This document shows, one piece after another, positions 33,411 through 42,502 of a DNA stretch of 64,000 nucleotides. Source of the stretch: Variovorax sp. PBS-H4 (lineage in GTDB: Bacteria > Pseudomonadota > Gammaproteobacteria > Burkholderiales > Burkholderiaceae_C). A model generated the notes under the pieces. It was given only the letters and a program-made list of their open reading frames with translations, did not search any database and was not told the origin of the DNA. Every line of letters begins with the position of its first letter. Positions within the stretch are counted from its first letter, which is position 1. A program made the translations under genes and the position numbers. The DNA is taken from NCBI RefSeq assembly GCF_901827205.1, contig NZ_LR594675.1, forward strand, positions 4,774,001 through 4,838,000, given 5' to 3'.

Positions 33411-34642
33411 CAGATCACCCCCTCGGCGACGTAGCGGTCATAGTCGGCCGCAGCGATGCGCAGCCACCCCTTGAGCACGATCTCGTTGTGCTCGCCGAAC
33501 CCGGGCGCGCTGCCGACGGCGCACGCGGGCGTGGCCGACAGCTTCATCGGGCTGCCGAATGCCTGCACCTGCGCGCCGTCGACCTGCGTCGGTACGAACA
33601 TGTCGCGGGCTTTCAGGTGCGGGTCTTCGACGACCTCGGCAATGGTCTTGATCGGTGTCATCGGAATGGTGTCGCCAGCCATGGCCTCGAGCTCGGCCTT
33701 GGTGTGCCGCGCGCACCAGCGCTGCACGATGGGCTGCACCCGGCGGGCGTAGGTCTCGGGGTCGAAGCGCTTTTCCATGGTGTCGATCTCGGGGTCGTCC
33801 ACCAGCGATGCCTCGCCGAAGATCCGGCATGCCTCGCGCCAGAACTTGTCGGTGTAGGCACCGAAGAAGACGAAGCCGTCCTTGCAGGCGTACTGGCCAT
33901 AGGGGCGCACGAACGGATGGTCGTTGCCCAGCGGCTCGCCGACCGCGCCATCGACCGTGTAGTTGACGACGGCATGCTCGGTCAGTGTCACGACCGAGTC
34001 CTGCTGGGCGACGTCGACCCACTGGCCTTCGCCGCTTTCCCGCGTGTGGATGACCGCCGACAGCGCAGCGATCGCCGCGTAGAACGAGGCCGACAGGTCA
34101 CCGATGATGGTGCCCACGCGCAGCGGCGGCCGCCCCTTCTCTCCGTTCAGCGACCACAGGCCACCGGTCGCCTGCGCGCTGTTGTCATAGGCCGGCCGTC
34201 GCGAGTTGGGGCCGGTCTGGCCGAAGCCGCTGATCGACACGTAGACCAGGCGCGGATTGCATTGCTTCAGCGCCTCGTAGCCCAGCCCCATGCGTGCCAT
34301 GGTGCCGGGGCGGAAGTTCTCCACCAGCAGGTCGGCCTTGCGCACCAGCTCGCGCAGCAAGGTGCGGCCCTGCTCCGATTTGAGGTCCAGGCTCACGCCC
34401 AGCTTGTGGCGGTTGTACTGCGCGAAAAAGGCGCTGGCCCGGCCGGTCTCTCCCTGCACGAAGGGCGGGAAGCTGCGCACGTAGTCGGGCTCGGAGGGGT
34501 TCTCGATCTTGATGACCGTGGCGCCCAGGTCGGCCAGCATCATGGTGCAGTAGGGACCAGCCACCACGCGCGTGACATCGACCACGACCAGGCCGCGCAG
34601 CGGTCCCTCGCCGAGCGGAAGCTGCATCGTTTCAGTACTCAC
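33410..34642 (-). CDS. Class III (CaiB/BaiF) CoA-transferase
   Basis: A family III CoA-transferase of about 410 residues. Landmarks are GLVVVDVTRVVAGPYCTMMLADLGATVIKIE, NRHKLGVSLDLKSEQG, and the catalytic aspartate in GTIIGDLSASFYAA. Such enzymes move CoA between carboxylic acids, often from succinyl-CoA; the mammalian member SUGCT acts on glutarate and hydroxymethylglutarate. With mvaA next door, activation of a C5-C6 dicarboxylate to its CoA ester is a reasonable proposal. The GTG at 34642 overlaps the upstream stop (GTGA) and has a spaced GGAG; an ATG at 34666 would add eight residues. Confidence 0.88.
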   Translation of the reverse strand: MSTETMQLPLGEGPLRGLVVVDVTRVVAGPYCTMMLADLGATVIKIENPSEPDYVRSFPPFVQGETGRASAFFAQYNRHKLGVSLDLKSEQGRTLLRELVRKADLLVENFRPGTMARMGLGYEALKQCNPRLVYVSISGFGQTGPNSRRPAYDNSAQATGGLWSLNGEKGRPPLRVGTIIGDLSASFYAAIAALSAVIHTRESGEGQWVDVAQQDSVVTLTEHAVVNYTVDGAVGEPLGNDHPFVRPYGQYACKDGFVFFGAYTDKFWREACRIFGEASLVDDPEIDTMEKRFDPETYARRVQPIVQRWCARHTKAELEAMAGDTIPMTPIKTIAEVVEDPHLKARDMFVPTQVDGAQVQAFGSPMKLSATPACAVGSAPGFGEHNEIVLKGWLRIAAADYDRYVAEGVI

Positions 34643-35349
34643 TTGTGTGTTCTCCGTTGGGTCCATGTCCGGTCTTCTGCGCGCACTGCGCCCGTGGACT
34701 CGGCAATCGAGCCGCGCTCGATGTGGAGCGTGCGGCTCTGTACTTCCTCGAGCAGGGCCGCATTCGACTCCGTCACCACGACGCACAGTTGCGGGTGCGA
34801 TACGCGCAAGGCGCGCAGTGCGTCGCCGTACTGGCGGGCCAATGCAGGCGCCAGGCCCTGGAAGGGCTCGTCGAGCAGCACGAAGCGCACACCGGCCATG
34901 AGCGCGCGCGCGAGTGCGACGATCTTTCCCTGGCCGCCCGACAGCGCCGCACCGGAACGCGCGAGCATCGGTTCGAGCTGTGGCAGGCTGGCCAGCACCG
35001 CGTCGATGCGCCGGCGGATTTCATGGCGCGGCAGCCGCAGCACCTCGCAGGGCAATGCGATGTTCTGGAGGACGCTCAAGGTCGGCAGGACCACGCGGTC
35101 TTCCGGCGCGTAGCCGAAACCTGCCGCAGCGCGCCGGGACGCAGGACTGCGCGTGATGTCCTGGCCGTCGAGCAGCAACCGGCCCGAACGCGGCGGGACC
35201 AGCCCCATGATGCCGCGCAGCAGCGTGGTCTTGCCCGCGCCGTTGCGGCCGACCACGGCCACCGTCTGACCGGGCTCGAGGTCGAGATCGATGCCGCGCA
35301 AGACCGAGTGGCCCGCCAAGTCGATGTTCATGGATTGAATGCGCAGCAT
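34639..35349 (-). CDS. Branched-chain-type ABC transporter ATP-binding protein (LivF-like)
   Basis: A 236-residue ATPase with Walker A GRNGAGKTT, Q-loop region FGYAPEDRVVLPTLSV, signature LSGGQGKIVALARAL and Walker B FVLLDEPFQGLAP. The short form without a C-terminal BCA extension fits LivF. It pairs with the LivG-like ATPase encoded immediately upstream with a one-base overlap. Its stop overlaps the CoA-transferase GTG start, which ties the importer to the CoA enzymes. Confidence 0.92.
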   Translation of the reverse strand: MLRIQSMNIDLAGHSVLRGIDLDLEPGQTVAVVGRNGAGKTTLLRGIMGLVPPRSGRLLLDGQDITRSPASRRAAAGFGYAPEDRVVLPTLSVLQNIALPCEVLRLPRHEIRRRIDAVLASLPQLEPMLARSGAALSGGQGKIVALARALMAGVRFVLLDEPFQGLAPALARQYGDALRALRVSHPQLCVVVTESNAALLEEVQSRTLHIERGSIAESTGAVRAEDRTWTQRRTHK

Positions 35350-36107
35350 CAGCGTTCTCCGAGCACTTCGCGGCGCACCAGTGGATCAGCGAACACCTGC
35401 GCCGGTGTGCCGTCCGCCGCGATGCGGCCGTCGATCCAGGCGGCGACCCGCGTGGCGTAGCGGCGCACGATGTCGACGTCGTGCTCGACGAACCAGCTCG
35501 TGACCTTGCACTGCTGCAGGGCATGCATCAGCGTCTGCATGACGTCATGCTTGTCTTCCGATGACACGCCGCTGGTCGGCTCGTCCATGATCACCAGCTT
35601 GGGCTCGAGCATCAGCGCGATGCCCACGTCCAGCAGCTTGCGTCGGCCCTCGGGCAGCGCCGCGGTTGCATCGTTCGCATGGCGGGCGAGTCCCACCAGC
35701 TCCAGCATCTCGGCGACGGCGCGCTGGTCCGCAGCGCGCGACAGCGAAGTCCATCGCGACAGCCGCCCCTGCCGGCTGACCGAGGCCAGTTCGAGGCACT
35801 GGCGCACCGTGTGGTCGAGGAACAGCTGCGGCAGCTGGAACGATCGGCCCACGCCCAGGCGCGCAATCTGCCGCGGTCCCTTGCGCGTGATGTCCTGGCC
35901 TTCGAGCAGCACCCGACCGCTGCTCGGCTTGATGTAGCCGGTGCAGATGTTGATGAAGGTGGTCTTGCCGGCGCCGTTGGCGCCGATCACCGCAAGCTGC
36001 TCTCCGTGCGCCAGGACGAAGTCGATGCCGTCGGCCGCGGCGATGCCGCCGAAGTGCAGGGTGAGTTGCTCGGTTCGCAACAGCTCGTTGGCGTTCGGCG
36101 CCTTCAT
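35349..36107 (-). CDS. Branched-chain-type ABC transporter ATP-binding protein (LivG-like)
   Basis: A 252-residue ATPase. Walker A is GANGAGKTT, Walker B LVIMDEPTSGVS, and the C-terminus (ATRVAAWIDGRIAADGTPAQVFADPLVRREVLG) is the BCA_ABC_TP_C extension that distinguishes LivG from LivF. The signature is unusual: where LSGGQ is expected the sequence reads LPEGRRKLLDVGIAL, which is also seen in some HAAT-family ATPases. It overlaps the LivM-like gene start by four bases (ATGA). Confidence 0.92.
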   Translation of the reverse strand: MKAPNANELLRTEQLTLHFGGIAAADGIDFVLAHGEQLAVIGANGAGKTTFINICTGYIKPSSGRVLLEGQDITRKGPRQIARLGVGRSFQLPQLFLDHTVRQCLELASVSRQGRLSRWTSLSRAADQRAVAEMLELVGLARHANDATAALPEGRRKLLDVGIALMLEPKLVIMDEPTSGVSSEDKHDVMQTLMHALQQCKVTSWFVEHDVDIVRRYATRVAAWIDGRIAADGTPAQVFADPLVRREVLGER

Positions 36108-37060
36108 CGCGCCTCCTGCAACGTGGCCGGCTCAAGGCGGCGCAGCCGCCAGCCGACGATGCCCTGCGGTGCGAAGAAGATCACGGCGATCAAGGTGGCG
36201 CCGAGAAGGATCTGCCATGCATCGGTGAAATAGGCCGCGGCCGTCAGCTTGATCAGCTCGAACACGGCCGCGCCCAGGAATGCACCCGCGGCGTGGCCCG
36301 AGCCGCCGAGAATGGCAATGAACACGTACTCGCCAGAACGGATCCAGTAGCCGCTCTCGGGTGTCACCAGGCTCTGCACCAGAGCCAGCAGCGCACCTGC
36401 CAGCCCGACCAGGCCGGCGGAGAGCACGTAACCCTGTGCGAGCACCCACCGCGCCGACAGGCCGATGTATTCCAGCCGCGTCTCATTGGTGCGGATCGCC
36501 ACCATGACCTGGCCCGAGCACGACTCGAAGTAGCGCTGCACCATCCAGCTGACGCCCACGGCCAGCATGAGCGCGAGCACCAGCATCGCCAGCTCGAACT
36601 GGCCGCGCTCCATGGCCACCCCGAGCAGCGAGGGCCGCTCGAAGCGCAGCCCGTCGGTGCCGCCGGTCCATGCGTAGAGCTTGCCGGCAAGCGAGAACAG
36701 CACCATCGAGAGGCCGAGGTTCAGCATGCCGAAGAAGATGCCGCGGTAGCGCGATACGAAGGCGGCGACGAGCGCGCCGGAAACGAGGCTGGCAAGCACG
36801 CCCGCCGCAGCCGCGACGAGGCCGTCGACGCCGGGAAAGGCGCGCACCGTGAAGGCCGTGGCATACCCGCCGATGGCAGCGTACATGGCATGTCCGAAGG
36901 ACACCTGGCCCGCACGCATCAGCACCGTGAGGCCGAGCGCGGCCATGCCGAAGCACAGGAAGGTAATGATGGGCATGCGCGACCAGGGCCACGCCCAGCC
37001 AATACCGACCATGAGCACCACGGCGACCGCGAGGGCTGCAACAGAAGCCGGCGAGCGCAT
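36104..37060 (-). CDS. Branched-chain-type ABC permease (LivM-like)
   Basis: A 318-residue inner-membrane permease with eight or more hydrophobic segments. Typical LivM features are GLTVLMRAGQVSFGHAMYAAIGGY near residue 45 and the loop RTNETRLEYIGLSARWVLAQGYVLSAGLVGLAGAL that contacts the ATPase, then GYWIRSGEYVFIAILGGSGHAAGAFLGA. The ATG at 37060 has a perfect GGAGG and overlaps the LivH-like stop. It forms the transport channel with the LivH-like subunit. Confidence 0.92.
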   Translation of the reverse strand: MRSPASVAALAVAVVLMVGIGWAWPWSRMPIITFLCFGMAALGLTVLMRAGQVSFGHAMYAAIGGYATAFTVRAFPGVDGLVAAAAGVLASLVSGALVAAFVSRYRGIFFGMLNLGLSMVLFSLAGKLYAWTGGTDGLRFERPSLLGVAMERGQFELAMLVLALMLAVGVSWMVQRYFESCSGQVMVAIRTNETRLEYIGLSARWVLAQGYVLSAGLVGLAGALLALVQSLVTPESGYWIRSGEYVFIAILGGSGHAAGAFLGAAVFELIKLTAAAYFTDAWQILLGATLIAVIFFAPQGIVGWRLRRLEPATLQEAR

Positions 37061-37965
37061 CAGATCCTCCGTGCCGCCGTGGCGGAGAAGAGCCCGTGGG
37101 GGCGAACCAGCAGCACCGCCACCATCATCACGTAGGGGATCACGACCTCCAGTTCGGGCAGCGTGTACACCGCGAGCGAGCGCGCCAGGCCGATCAGCAC
37201 CGCCGCCACCAGCGCCCCGGTGATCTGCCCGAGGCCTGCGGTGGCGATCACGGCAAACGAGGTGACGATCATCTCGGCGCCGAGCCCCGGCACGAAGGAG
37301 GTCATCGGCACGGAGAGCGCGCCGCCCAGGGCGCCGAGCGCCCCCGCAAGAGAGAAGGTCAGTGTGCCGACTCGCGCCGAGTTGATGCCCAGCGCGGTCG
37401 CCACTTCGCGGTGATGGATGACGGCCACGATCTGGCGCCCCGCGACCGAATGGCGCAGCAGGACCTGCAGCCCCGCGTAGGCGACGAGCGCGACGGCGGG
37501 GATGAACAGGAGCTGGTAGTTCATGAAGGTCACGCCTACCAGCTCGGTGGTGCCGAGGCGCGTCGCCAGGTCCCCCGCGTTCACGGGCGTGGCACCCCAC
37601 ACCATGCGCTGCACGTCCTCGAGCACCATGAAGGCCGCAAAGGTGACGAGCAGCTGCAGCACCGGGTCGCGGTCCTGGAAGTGCCGCAGCAGGCCGCGCT
37701 CGAGCAGGACACCCAGGCTCCCGCCGACGACGGCGGCCGCCGCAAACAGCGATGCCACCAGCACGACCGTCGATGAAGTGTGGGGCAGCAACCAACCCAG
37801 CAGGCTGGCGGCGCTGTAGCCACCGATGGCGTAGAGACTGCCGTGCGCCACGTTGATGACGCCGAAAACTCCGCAGATCAGGGTCAGGCCCAGCGAGATG
37901 AGGAACAGCAGGCCGGCGTACGACAGTCCGTCGACGGTGGCCAGCAGGAGGAGATTCGGATCCAT
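37060..37965 (-). CDS. Branched-chain-type ABC permease (LivH-like)
   Basis: A 301-residue permease beginning MDPNLLLLATVDGLSYAGLLFLISLGLTLICGVFGVINVAHGSLYAIGGY, the standard LivH opening. Hydrophobic segments cover most of the length, with the EAA-like loop at REVATALGINSARVGTLTFSLAGALGALGGAL. It lies 28 bp downstream of the binding-protein gene and is coupled to the LivM-like gene by a one-base overlap (TGATG). Confidence 0.92.
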   Translation of the reverse strand: MDPNLLLLATVDGLSYAGLLFLISLGLTLICGVFGVINVAHGSLYAIGGYSAASLLGWLLPHTSSTVVLVASLFAAAAVVGGSLGVLLERGLLRHFQDRDPVLQLLVTFAAFMVLEDVQRMVWGATPVNAGDLATRLGTTELVGVTFMNYQLLFIPAVALVAYAGLQVLLRHSVAGRQIVAVIHHREVATALGINSARVGTLTFSLAGALGALGGALSVPMTSFVPGLGAEMIVTSFAVIATAGLGQITGALVAAVLIGLARSLAVYTLPELEVVIPYVMMVAVLLVRPHGLFSATAARRI

Positions 37966-37993
37966 GAACGGTCGGGGGCCTGTGTCGTCGGAC

Positions 37994-39295
37994 TCAATCG
38001 CCCACGCGCCTGATCTGGGTGTTTTGCATCAGCGCGGGCGTGAGTGTCTTCACCCACTCGGCGGACTTCTGCCCGACCGGCGGCACCAGGATCTCAGCCG
38101 GGTAGAAGATGAGCTGCCGCACTACCGGGAACGGTTGCGATGCATCCTTGGCCGTCACGCCGTACAGCTGGCCCTGGAGCGCCTGGCCGTCTTCGCGCAA
38201 CCGGATCGGGCGCGAGAGGCCGCGGTACTCGAGCTTGCGCAAGGTGGCCGCGAGCTGCTCGGTGGTCGGCCACTGCCCTTTGTTGTCGGCGATCGCCTGT
38301 CGATAGGCGCCTGTAGCCGCCTTCAGCGCCTGGATCATGTGATAGACCGCGAAGTTGGGATAGGCGCCGGTGCGCTCCTTGAACTTCCGCACGAAGGCGC
38401 GCGCTTCGGGGTCGTTCGCGAACTCGGGATCCGCGAAGTAGCCGTCGCCCACGAAGCCGACGATCGCGCCCGGCGGCACCGCATCGCCCAGTCGCTCGAG
38501 CGAGGAGTCGGCGAGCGGCAACACGAACTGCGAGGACTTGAGCAGGCCGCGCTGCGAAGCCTGCCGCAAGAAGGTGTCGAGATCACCGCCCCAGGCGGTC
38601 GACAGCACCACGTCGGGTCGCAGCGCCTGCAGCCGGGTGACCTCGGTAGAGAAGTCGGAGGCGCCGAACTTCGGGAACAGCTCGGCCACGATCTTCACGT
38701 CGGGCTTGAGCGCCTGCAGCGTGTTGCGGAAGATCTCCCAGGAATCGCGGCCCCAGGCGTAGTCCTGGTTCACCACCGCGAGGGTCTTGATGTCGGGCCT
38801 GAGCTTCAGGAGGTGCAGCACCGCCGCCACCATCTCCATGGTGCCATTGGGACCGGTGCGAAACACATACTTGTAACGCCGCTCCTCCAGCACCTTCTCC
38901 GTCGAGCATTCCCAGAGGATGTTGATGACTTTCAGATCCTCGGCGACAGGCGCCAACGCATTGCAGTAGCCACTCGAAATGGCCGACAGCATCAGCTTCT
39001 CGCCGGGCTCCTGCGCCAGGCGGCGGTACTCGGACAGGAATTTGTCGGCGCCCTGCCCTTCGTCGATCCATGTCGGGCGGAGCTTCGTGCCGCTGATGCC
39101 GCCCGCAGCATTGAACTCCTCGATCCACATGTCGGCCGCCACCTTGGCGGGAGCGCCGAGCACCGAGGCCGGCCCGGTCATGAAGGTACTCATGCCGAGC
39201 TTGATCTCGGCGGGGCGCTGGGGCTGGGCGATGGCAGCGGTGGCCAGGGCGAACAGAGCCGTTCCCCACGCCATGAGTCTGGCAAGCGATTTCAC
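37994..39295 (-). CDS. Branched-chain-type ABC transporter substrate-binding protein
   Basis: A 433-residue periplasmic receptor of the HAAT/LivJ family (periplasmic binding protein 6). The signal peptide covers about residues 1-23 (ending AIAQ). The mature part opens with EIKLGMSTFMTGPASVLGAPAKVAADMWIEEFNAAGGISG, a strong family signature. HAAT receptors bind amino acids but also aromatic acids, amides and short carboxylates. It is the first gene of the large operon, divergent from the GAF/PucR-type regulator. The ligand is unknown; co-expression with mvaA points to mevalonate, HMG or a related C6 acid. Confidence 0.92.
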   Translation of the reverse strand: MKSLARLMAWGTALFALATAAIAQPQRPAEIKLGMSTFMTGPASVLGAPAKVAADMWIEEFNAAGGISGTKLRPTWIDEGQGADKFLSEYRRLAQEPGEKLMLSAISSGYCNALAPVAEDLKVINILWECSTEKVLEERRYKYVFRTGPNGTMEMVAAVLHLLKLRPDIKTLAVVNQDYAWGRDSWEIFRNTLQALKPDVKIVAELFPKFGASDFSTEVTRLQALRPDVVLSTAWGGDLDTFLRQASQRGLLKSSQFVLPLADSSLERLGDAVPPGAIVGFVGDGYFADPEFANDPEARAFVRKFKERTGAYPNFAVYHMIQALKAATGAYRQAIADNKGQWPTTEQLAATLRKLEYRGLSRPIRLREDGQALQGQLYGVTAKDASQPFPVVRQLIFYPAEILVPPVGQKSAEWVKTLTPALMQNTQIRRVGD

Positions 39296-39496
39296 TGGGT
39301 TGTCTCCTGTGGTCTCTCACTGTTAATGTGCGAGTGCATGAATCATCCAGTCCGCATCGGCGATCTCCTATGGCTTATCACTACAGCGGATCGCCTGCGT
39401 TATAGGCAATCCACACATCACTGAAGCGCAAATGAGATTCGCACAAGGGTTTGCACTGAGTTCTCCGTCTCACAGGGCGAGCGTCGGGAGAGCTCT
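39296..39496. promoter_or_regulatory. Divergent promoter region of the mevalonate-type operon
   Basis: This 201-bp gap lies between the divergent operon start and the regulator gene and must contain both promoters. It is less GC-rich than its surroundings. An imperfect inverted repeat, GATCGCCT-N7-AGGCAATC (39389-39411, one mismatch), is a candidate operator for the regulator. No sigma-54 motif was seen. Confidence 0.45.
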
Positions 39497-41551
39497 TTGA
39501 CTTCGGATTCGGTCACGCGCCACGCCCGTGTGGCGATGGGCGAGCGGAAGACGGGAACCTCCTTGCTCGTGCCCGCAGAACTTCAGTCCGAGCTGCTCGC
39601 CATGCTCCAGCGCAATGCGAGCGCGAGCGAGTTCGACGAAATGCTGGAGCGGGTGGAGGTTGCGCTGAACGACCCGGACCAGCGTTCGCTGTTGGCCGGC
39701 AGCATTCGTGCCGCGGTTGCCATCTGCGAGCAGCAGGCACTGCAGCAGCGGCGCGAGCGCGGCCTGCTGGTGGTGCTGGAGAGCGCGCACGACCTCACGT
39801 CGATCCGCGACCTGGAGCTCGTGCTGCAGGCGATCGTCCGGCGGGCACGGCAGATCTTCTCGTCTGACATCGGCTACCTGACGAACTTCGACCGGGTGCG
39901 AAACGACTTCTATATCCGTGCCACCGAGGGCGCGATCTCCGAGCGGTTCAAGAACGTGCGCGTGCCGCCGGACCACGGCATTTGCGGCCATGTGCTCAAG
40001 CACAAGATGCCCTACCACAGCAGCGACTACCTGACCGACGAAGGCTTCGCACACGAGCAGGGGATCGACCTCGCGATCAAGGAAGAAGGTGTCCAGTCGC
40101 TCCTGGGCGCACCGCTCATGGTCGGCAATCACTGCATCGGCGTGCTGTGCATTTGCGACCGGCAGCCGCGCCGCCATGCGCCCTGGGAGGTCGCCATGCT
40201 GTCGACCCTGGCCGCGCAGGCCGCAGTAGCGATCGAGAACGCGCGCCTGTTCCAGGAGGCCCAGGTTGCGCTGCAGCGCGCCAGCGATGCCAATGCCTCG
40301 CTCCATCGGCAGGCCGAAGAGATCCAGGCCGCTGCCGAGGCGCATGAGCAGATGACGCGGCTCGTTGCGCGCGGCTGCAGCGTGGTCGACATCCTCAACA
40401 TGGTGGCCTCGATGCTCGGCGGGCACATGGTGCTGCTCGACGCGGCCGAGCAGCCGACCCAGCGCGCCACGGTCGCGCCCGCGAACCTCGCCAGCGGGCT
40501 TGCCGAACTGCTGGGCCGCACGGACACCCAGGACCTGGTGCACCGCGCGCTGACGGAAGGCCGGCGCACCGGCCGCTCGCACGAGGTCGACGCCGGTCCT
40601 GGCCGCTACCTTCGCGTGGCGGCGCTGATGGGCGCCGACCGGCTGCTGGGCGCCATGCTCATGCTGTCGGACCGCGCGATGAGCGCCAACGAGATTCGCA
40701 CCTTCGAGCGCGGCGCGCTGGTCGCAGGCGTGGTGCTGCTGTCGCAGGAGCGCAGCGAGCTGGTGGTGAGCAGCGAATCGGCTGCGGCGATCCGGGCCCT
40801 GGTGAGCTGGCAGCAGGAATCCATGGCTGTGCTGCAGCTGCGGACGCAGCCGCTGGGCCTGGACCTGGAGCTGGCATTGCGCATGGTCGTGCTCAGCGTG
40901 GAGGAACGGCACATCGAGTACGCGCTGCGCCGCGTGCGGCCCGCGATCGTGCGCGGCACGCTGCTCGAGGAATGCGAGGGCTTCATTGTCGCGATCTGTC
41001 CCGAGGCCTCTTTCGAGGCGCTGCAGGTCGCGCTGCAGGCCACGCTGCTGGTCGATGCGCGACTGGGCGCCGTGGGCGTGGCTTCCAACACGCTTTTGCA
41101 GGTCGAGGGGCTGCCCGATTGCTTCCGCGCGCTCAAGCGCGGCATCGACATCCTGCGCGCCCTCGGACGATCGCGCGAGCTGGCTCCCGAGGCGACCCTG
41201 TCGATGTATTCGCTGCTGTTCGAGCACCGTCGCGCCGCCGACGTCGCGGGCTTTATCGAGGCCACGGCGGGCGCCCTGGTGCGGAACGACCAGCGCCGCG
41301 GTACCGACCTGGCGGGCACGCTGCTCGCCTACCTGGAGCACGCGCAGAACGCGAAGGCAACCGCGGACGCGCTGCAGATCCACGTCAACACCCTGCGCCA
41401 GCGCCTGGAGTCCGTCGACAACCTGCTGAAGGGCTGGCGACAGGACGGGCGCTTTCTGGAACTGCACGTGGCCCTGCGCATGCATACGCTTCGCAGAACG
41501 GTCGACGCCCAGGCCCTCATGGGAACTGCGGCGAGCGGCCCTGCTGAATAG
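39497..41551 (+). CDS. GAF-domain transcriptional regulator with PucR/CdaR-type C-terminal helix-turn-helix
   Basis: A 684-residue cytoplasmic regulator. A GAF domain lies at about residues 105-255 (VRVPPDHGICGHVLKHKMPYHSSDY, then GAPLMVGNHCIGVLCICD), followed by a short coiled coil at about 255-290 (EEIQAAAEAHEQM), a central region of unknown fold, and a C-terminal PucR-type helix-turn-helix (AYLEHAQNAKATADALQIHVNTLRQRL). Regulators of this design sense a small effector through GAF and activate catabolic operons. It diverges from the transporter/mvaA operon and is the obvious candidate to control it. The start at 39497 has an upstream GGGAGAG; later ATGs are possible. Confidence 0.85.
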   Translation: MTSDSVTRHARVAMGERKTGTSLLVPAELQSELLAMLQRNASASEFDEMLERVEVALNDPDQRSLLAGSIRAAVAICEQQALQQRRERGLLVVLESAHDLTSIRDLELVLQAIVRRARQIFSSDIGYLTNFDRVRNDFYIRATEGAISERFKNVRVPPDHGICGHVLKHKMPYHSSDYLTDEGFAHEQGIDLAIKEEGVQSLLGAPLMVGNHCIGVLCICDRQPRRHAPWEVAMLSTLAAQAAVAIENARLFQEAQVALQRASDANASLHRQAEEIQAAAEAHEQMTRLVARGCSVVDILNMVASMLGGHMVLLDAAEQPTQRATVAPANLASGLAELLGRTDTQDLVHRALTEGRRTGRSHEVDAGPGRYLRVAALMGADRLLGAMLMLSDRAMSANEIRTFERGALVAGVVLLSQERSELVVSSESAAAIRALVSWQQESMAVLQLRTQPLGLDLELALRMVVLSVEERHIEYALRRVRPAIVRGTLLEECEGFIVAICPEASFEALQVALQATLLVDARLGAVGVASNTLLQVEGLPDCFRALKRGIDILRALGRSRELAPEATLSMYSLLFEHRRAADVAGFIEATAGALVRNDQRRGTDLAGTLLAYLEHAQNAKATADALQIHVNTLRQRLESVDNLLKGWRQDGRFLELHVALRMHTLRRTVDAQALMGTAASGPAE

Positions 41552-41722
41552 CGCCTTTCATTTCAATTGCGAGGAGGGACTGGCCCATTCGCAGACCGCG
41601 TCGGTCTTCGCGCGGCGGCTCATCGACCGAGCACTCGATGCGGAATCTGCCCCACGCCCGCAGGACGAGAAGCAGAGGCCGTTTGCTAAGCTGACAAGGT
41701 ACAAGACAACTTGCCCCAAATC

Positions 41723-42502
41723 ATGAAAATTGCCACGTGGAACGTCAATTCCCTCACCGCCCGGCTCCAGCACGTGCTGGACTGGCTGATCGCCAACCCG
41801 GTCGACGTCCTGTGCCTGCAGGAGCTCAAGATGAGCGACGACAAGTTCCCGCTGGACGTGCTGCAGTCGGCCGGTTATCACGCGGCGGTGTTCGGGCAAC
41901 GGACTTACAACGGGGTCGCGATCCTGAGCCTCGCGCCGCTGCGCGACGTGGCGAAGAACATCGGCGGCTTCGCGGACGACCATTCGCGCGTGATCAGCGC
42001 GACACTCGACACGCCGTCCGGCGAGCTGCGCATCGTCAACGGCTACTTCGTCAACGGACAGGCGCCCGGCACTGAAAAATTCAACTACAAGATGAGCTGG
42101 CTGCGCGGGCTGCGCGACTGGCTGCGCGAAGAGCTGGGCGCGCATACGCGGCTCGCGCTGCTGGGCGATTTCAACATCGCGCCGGAGGACCGCGACAGCT
42201 TCGATCCCGTAGGCCTGGCCGAGACCATCCATCACACCACCGAGGAGCGCGAGCACTTCAAGGCCCTGCTGCAGCTCGGGCTGGTCGACAGCTTCCGCCT
42301 GTTCGAGCAGCCGGAGAAGAGCTACTCGTGGTGGGACTACCGCATGCTGGGCTACCAGAAGAACCGTGGGCTGCGCATCGACCACATCCTGGTGAGCGAG
42401 CCCCTGGTGCCGCAAGCCAAGGGCTGCGTCATCGACCGCGTGCCCCGCAAGTGGGACAAGCCCAGTGACCATGCCCCTGTGATTCTGGAACTCGACGCAT
42501 GA
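41723..42502 (+). CDS. xth: Exodeoxyribonuclease III family AP endonuclease
   Basis: A 259-residue DNA repair enzyme of the exonuclease III family. Motifs are MKIATWNVNSL, CLQELKM with the metal-binding Glu, NGYFVNGQ, GDFNIAPEDRD (catalytic Asp/Asn) and the C-terminal SDHAPVILEL with the catalytic His. It cleaves at abasic sites and has 3' repair activity in base excision repair. An upstream in-frame TTG at 41711 exists, but the ATG at 41723 gives the conserved N-terminus. The stop overlaps the next gene by four bases (ATGA). Confidence 0.96.
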   Translation: MKIATWNVNSLTARLQHVLDWLIANPVDVLCLQELKMSDDKFPLDVLQSAGYHAAVFGQRTYNGVAILSLAPLRDVAKNIGGFADDHSRVISATLDTPSGELRIVNGYFVNGQAPGTEKFNYKMSWLRGLRDWLREELGAHTRLALLGDFNIAPEDRDSFDPVGLAETIHHTTEEREHFKALLQLGLVDSFRLFEQPEKSYSWWDYRMLGYQKNRGLRIDHILVSEPLVPQAKGCVIDRVPRKWDKPSDHAPVILELDA

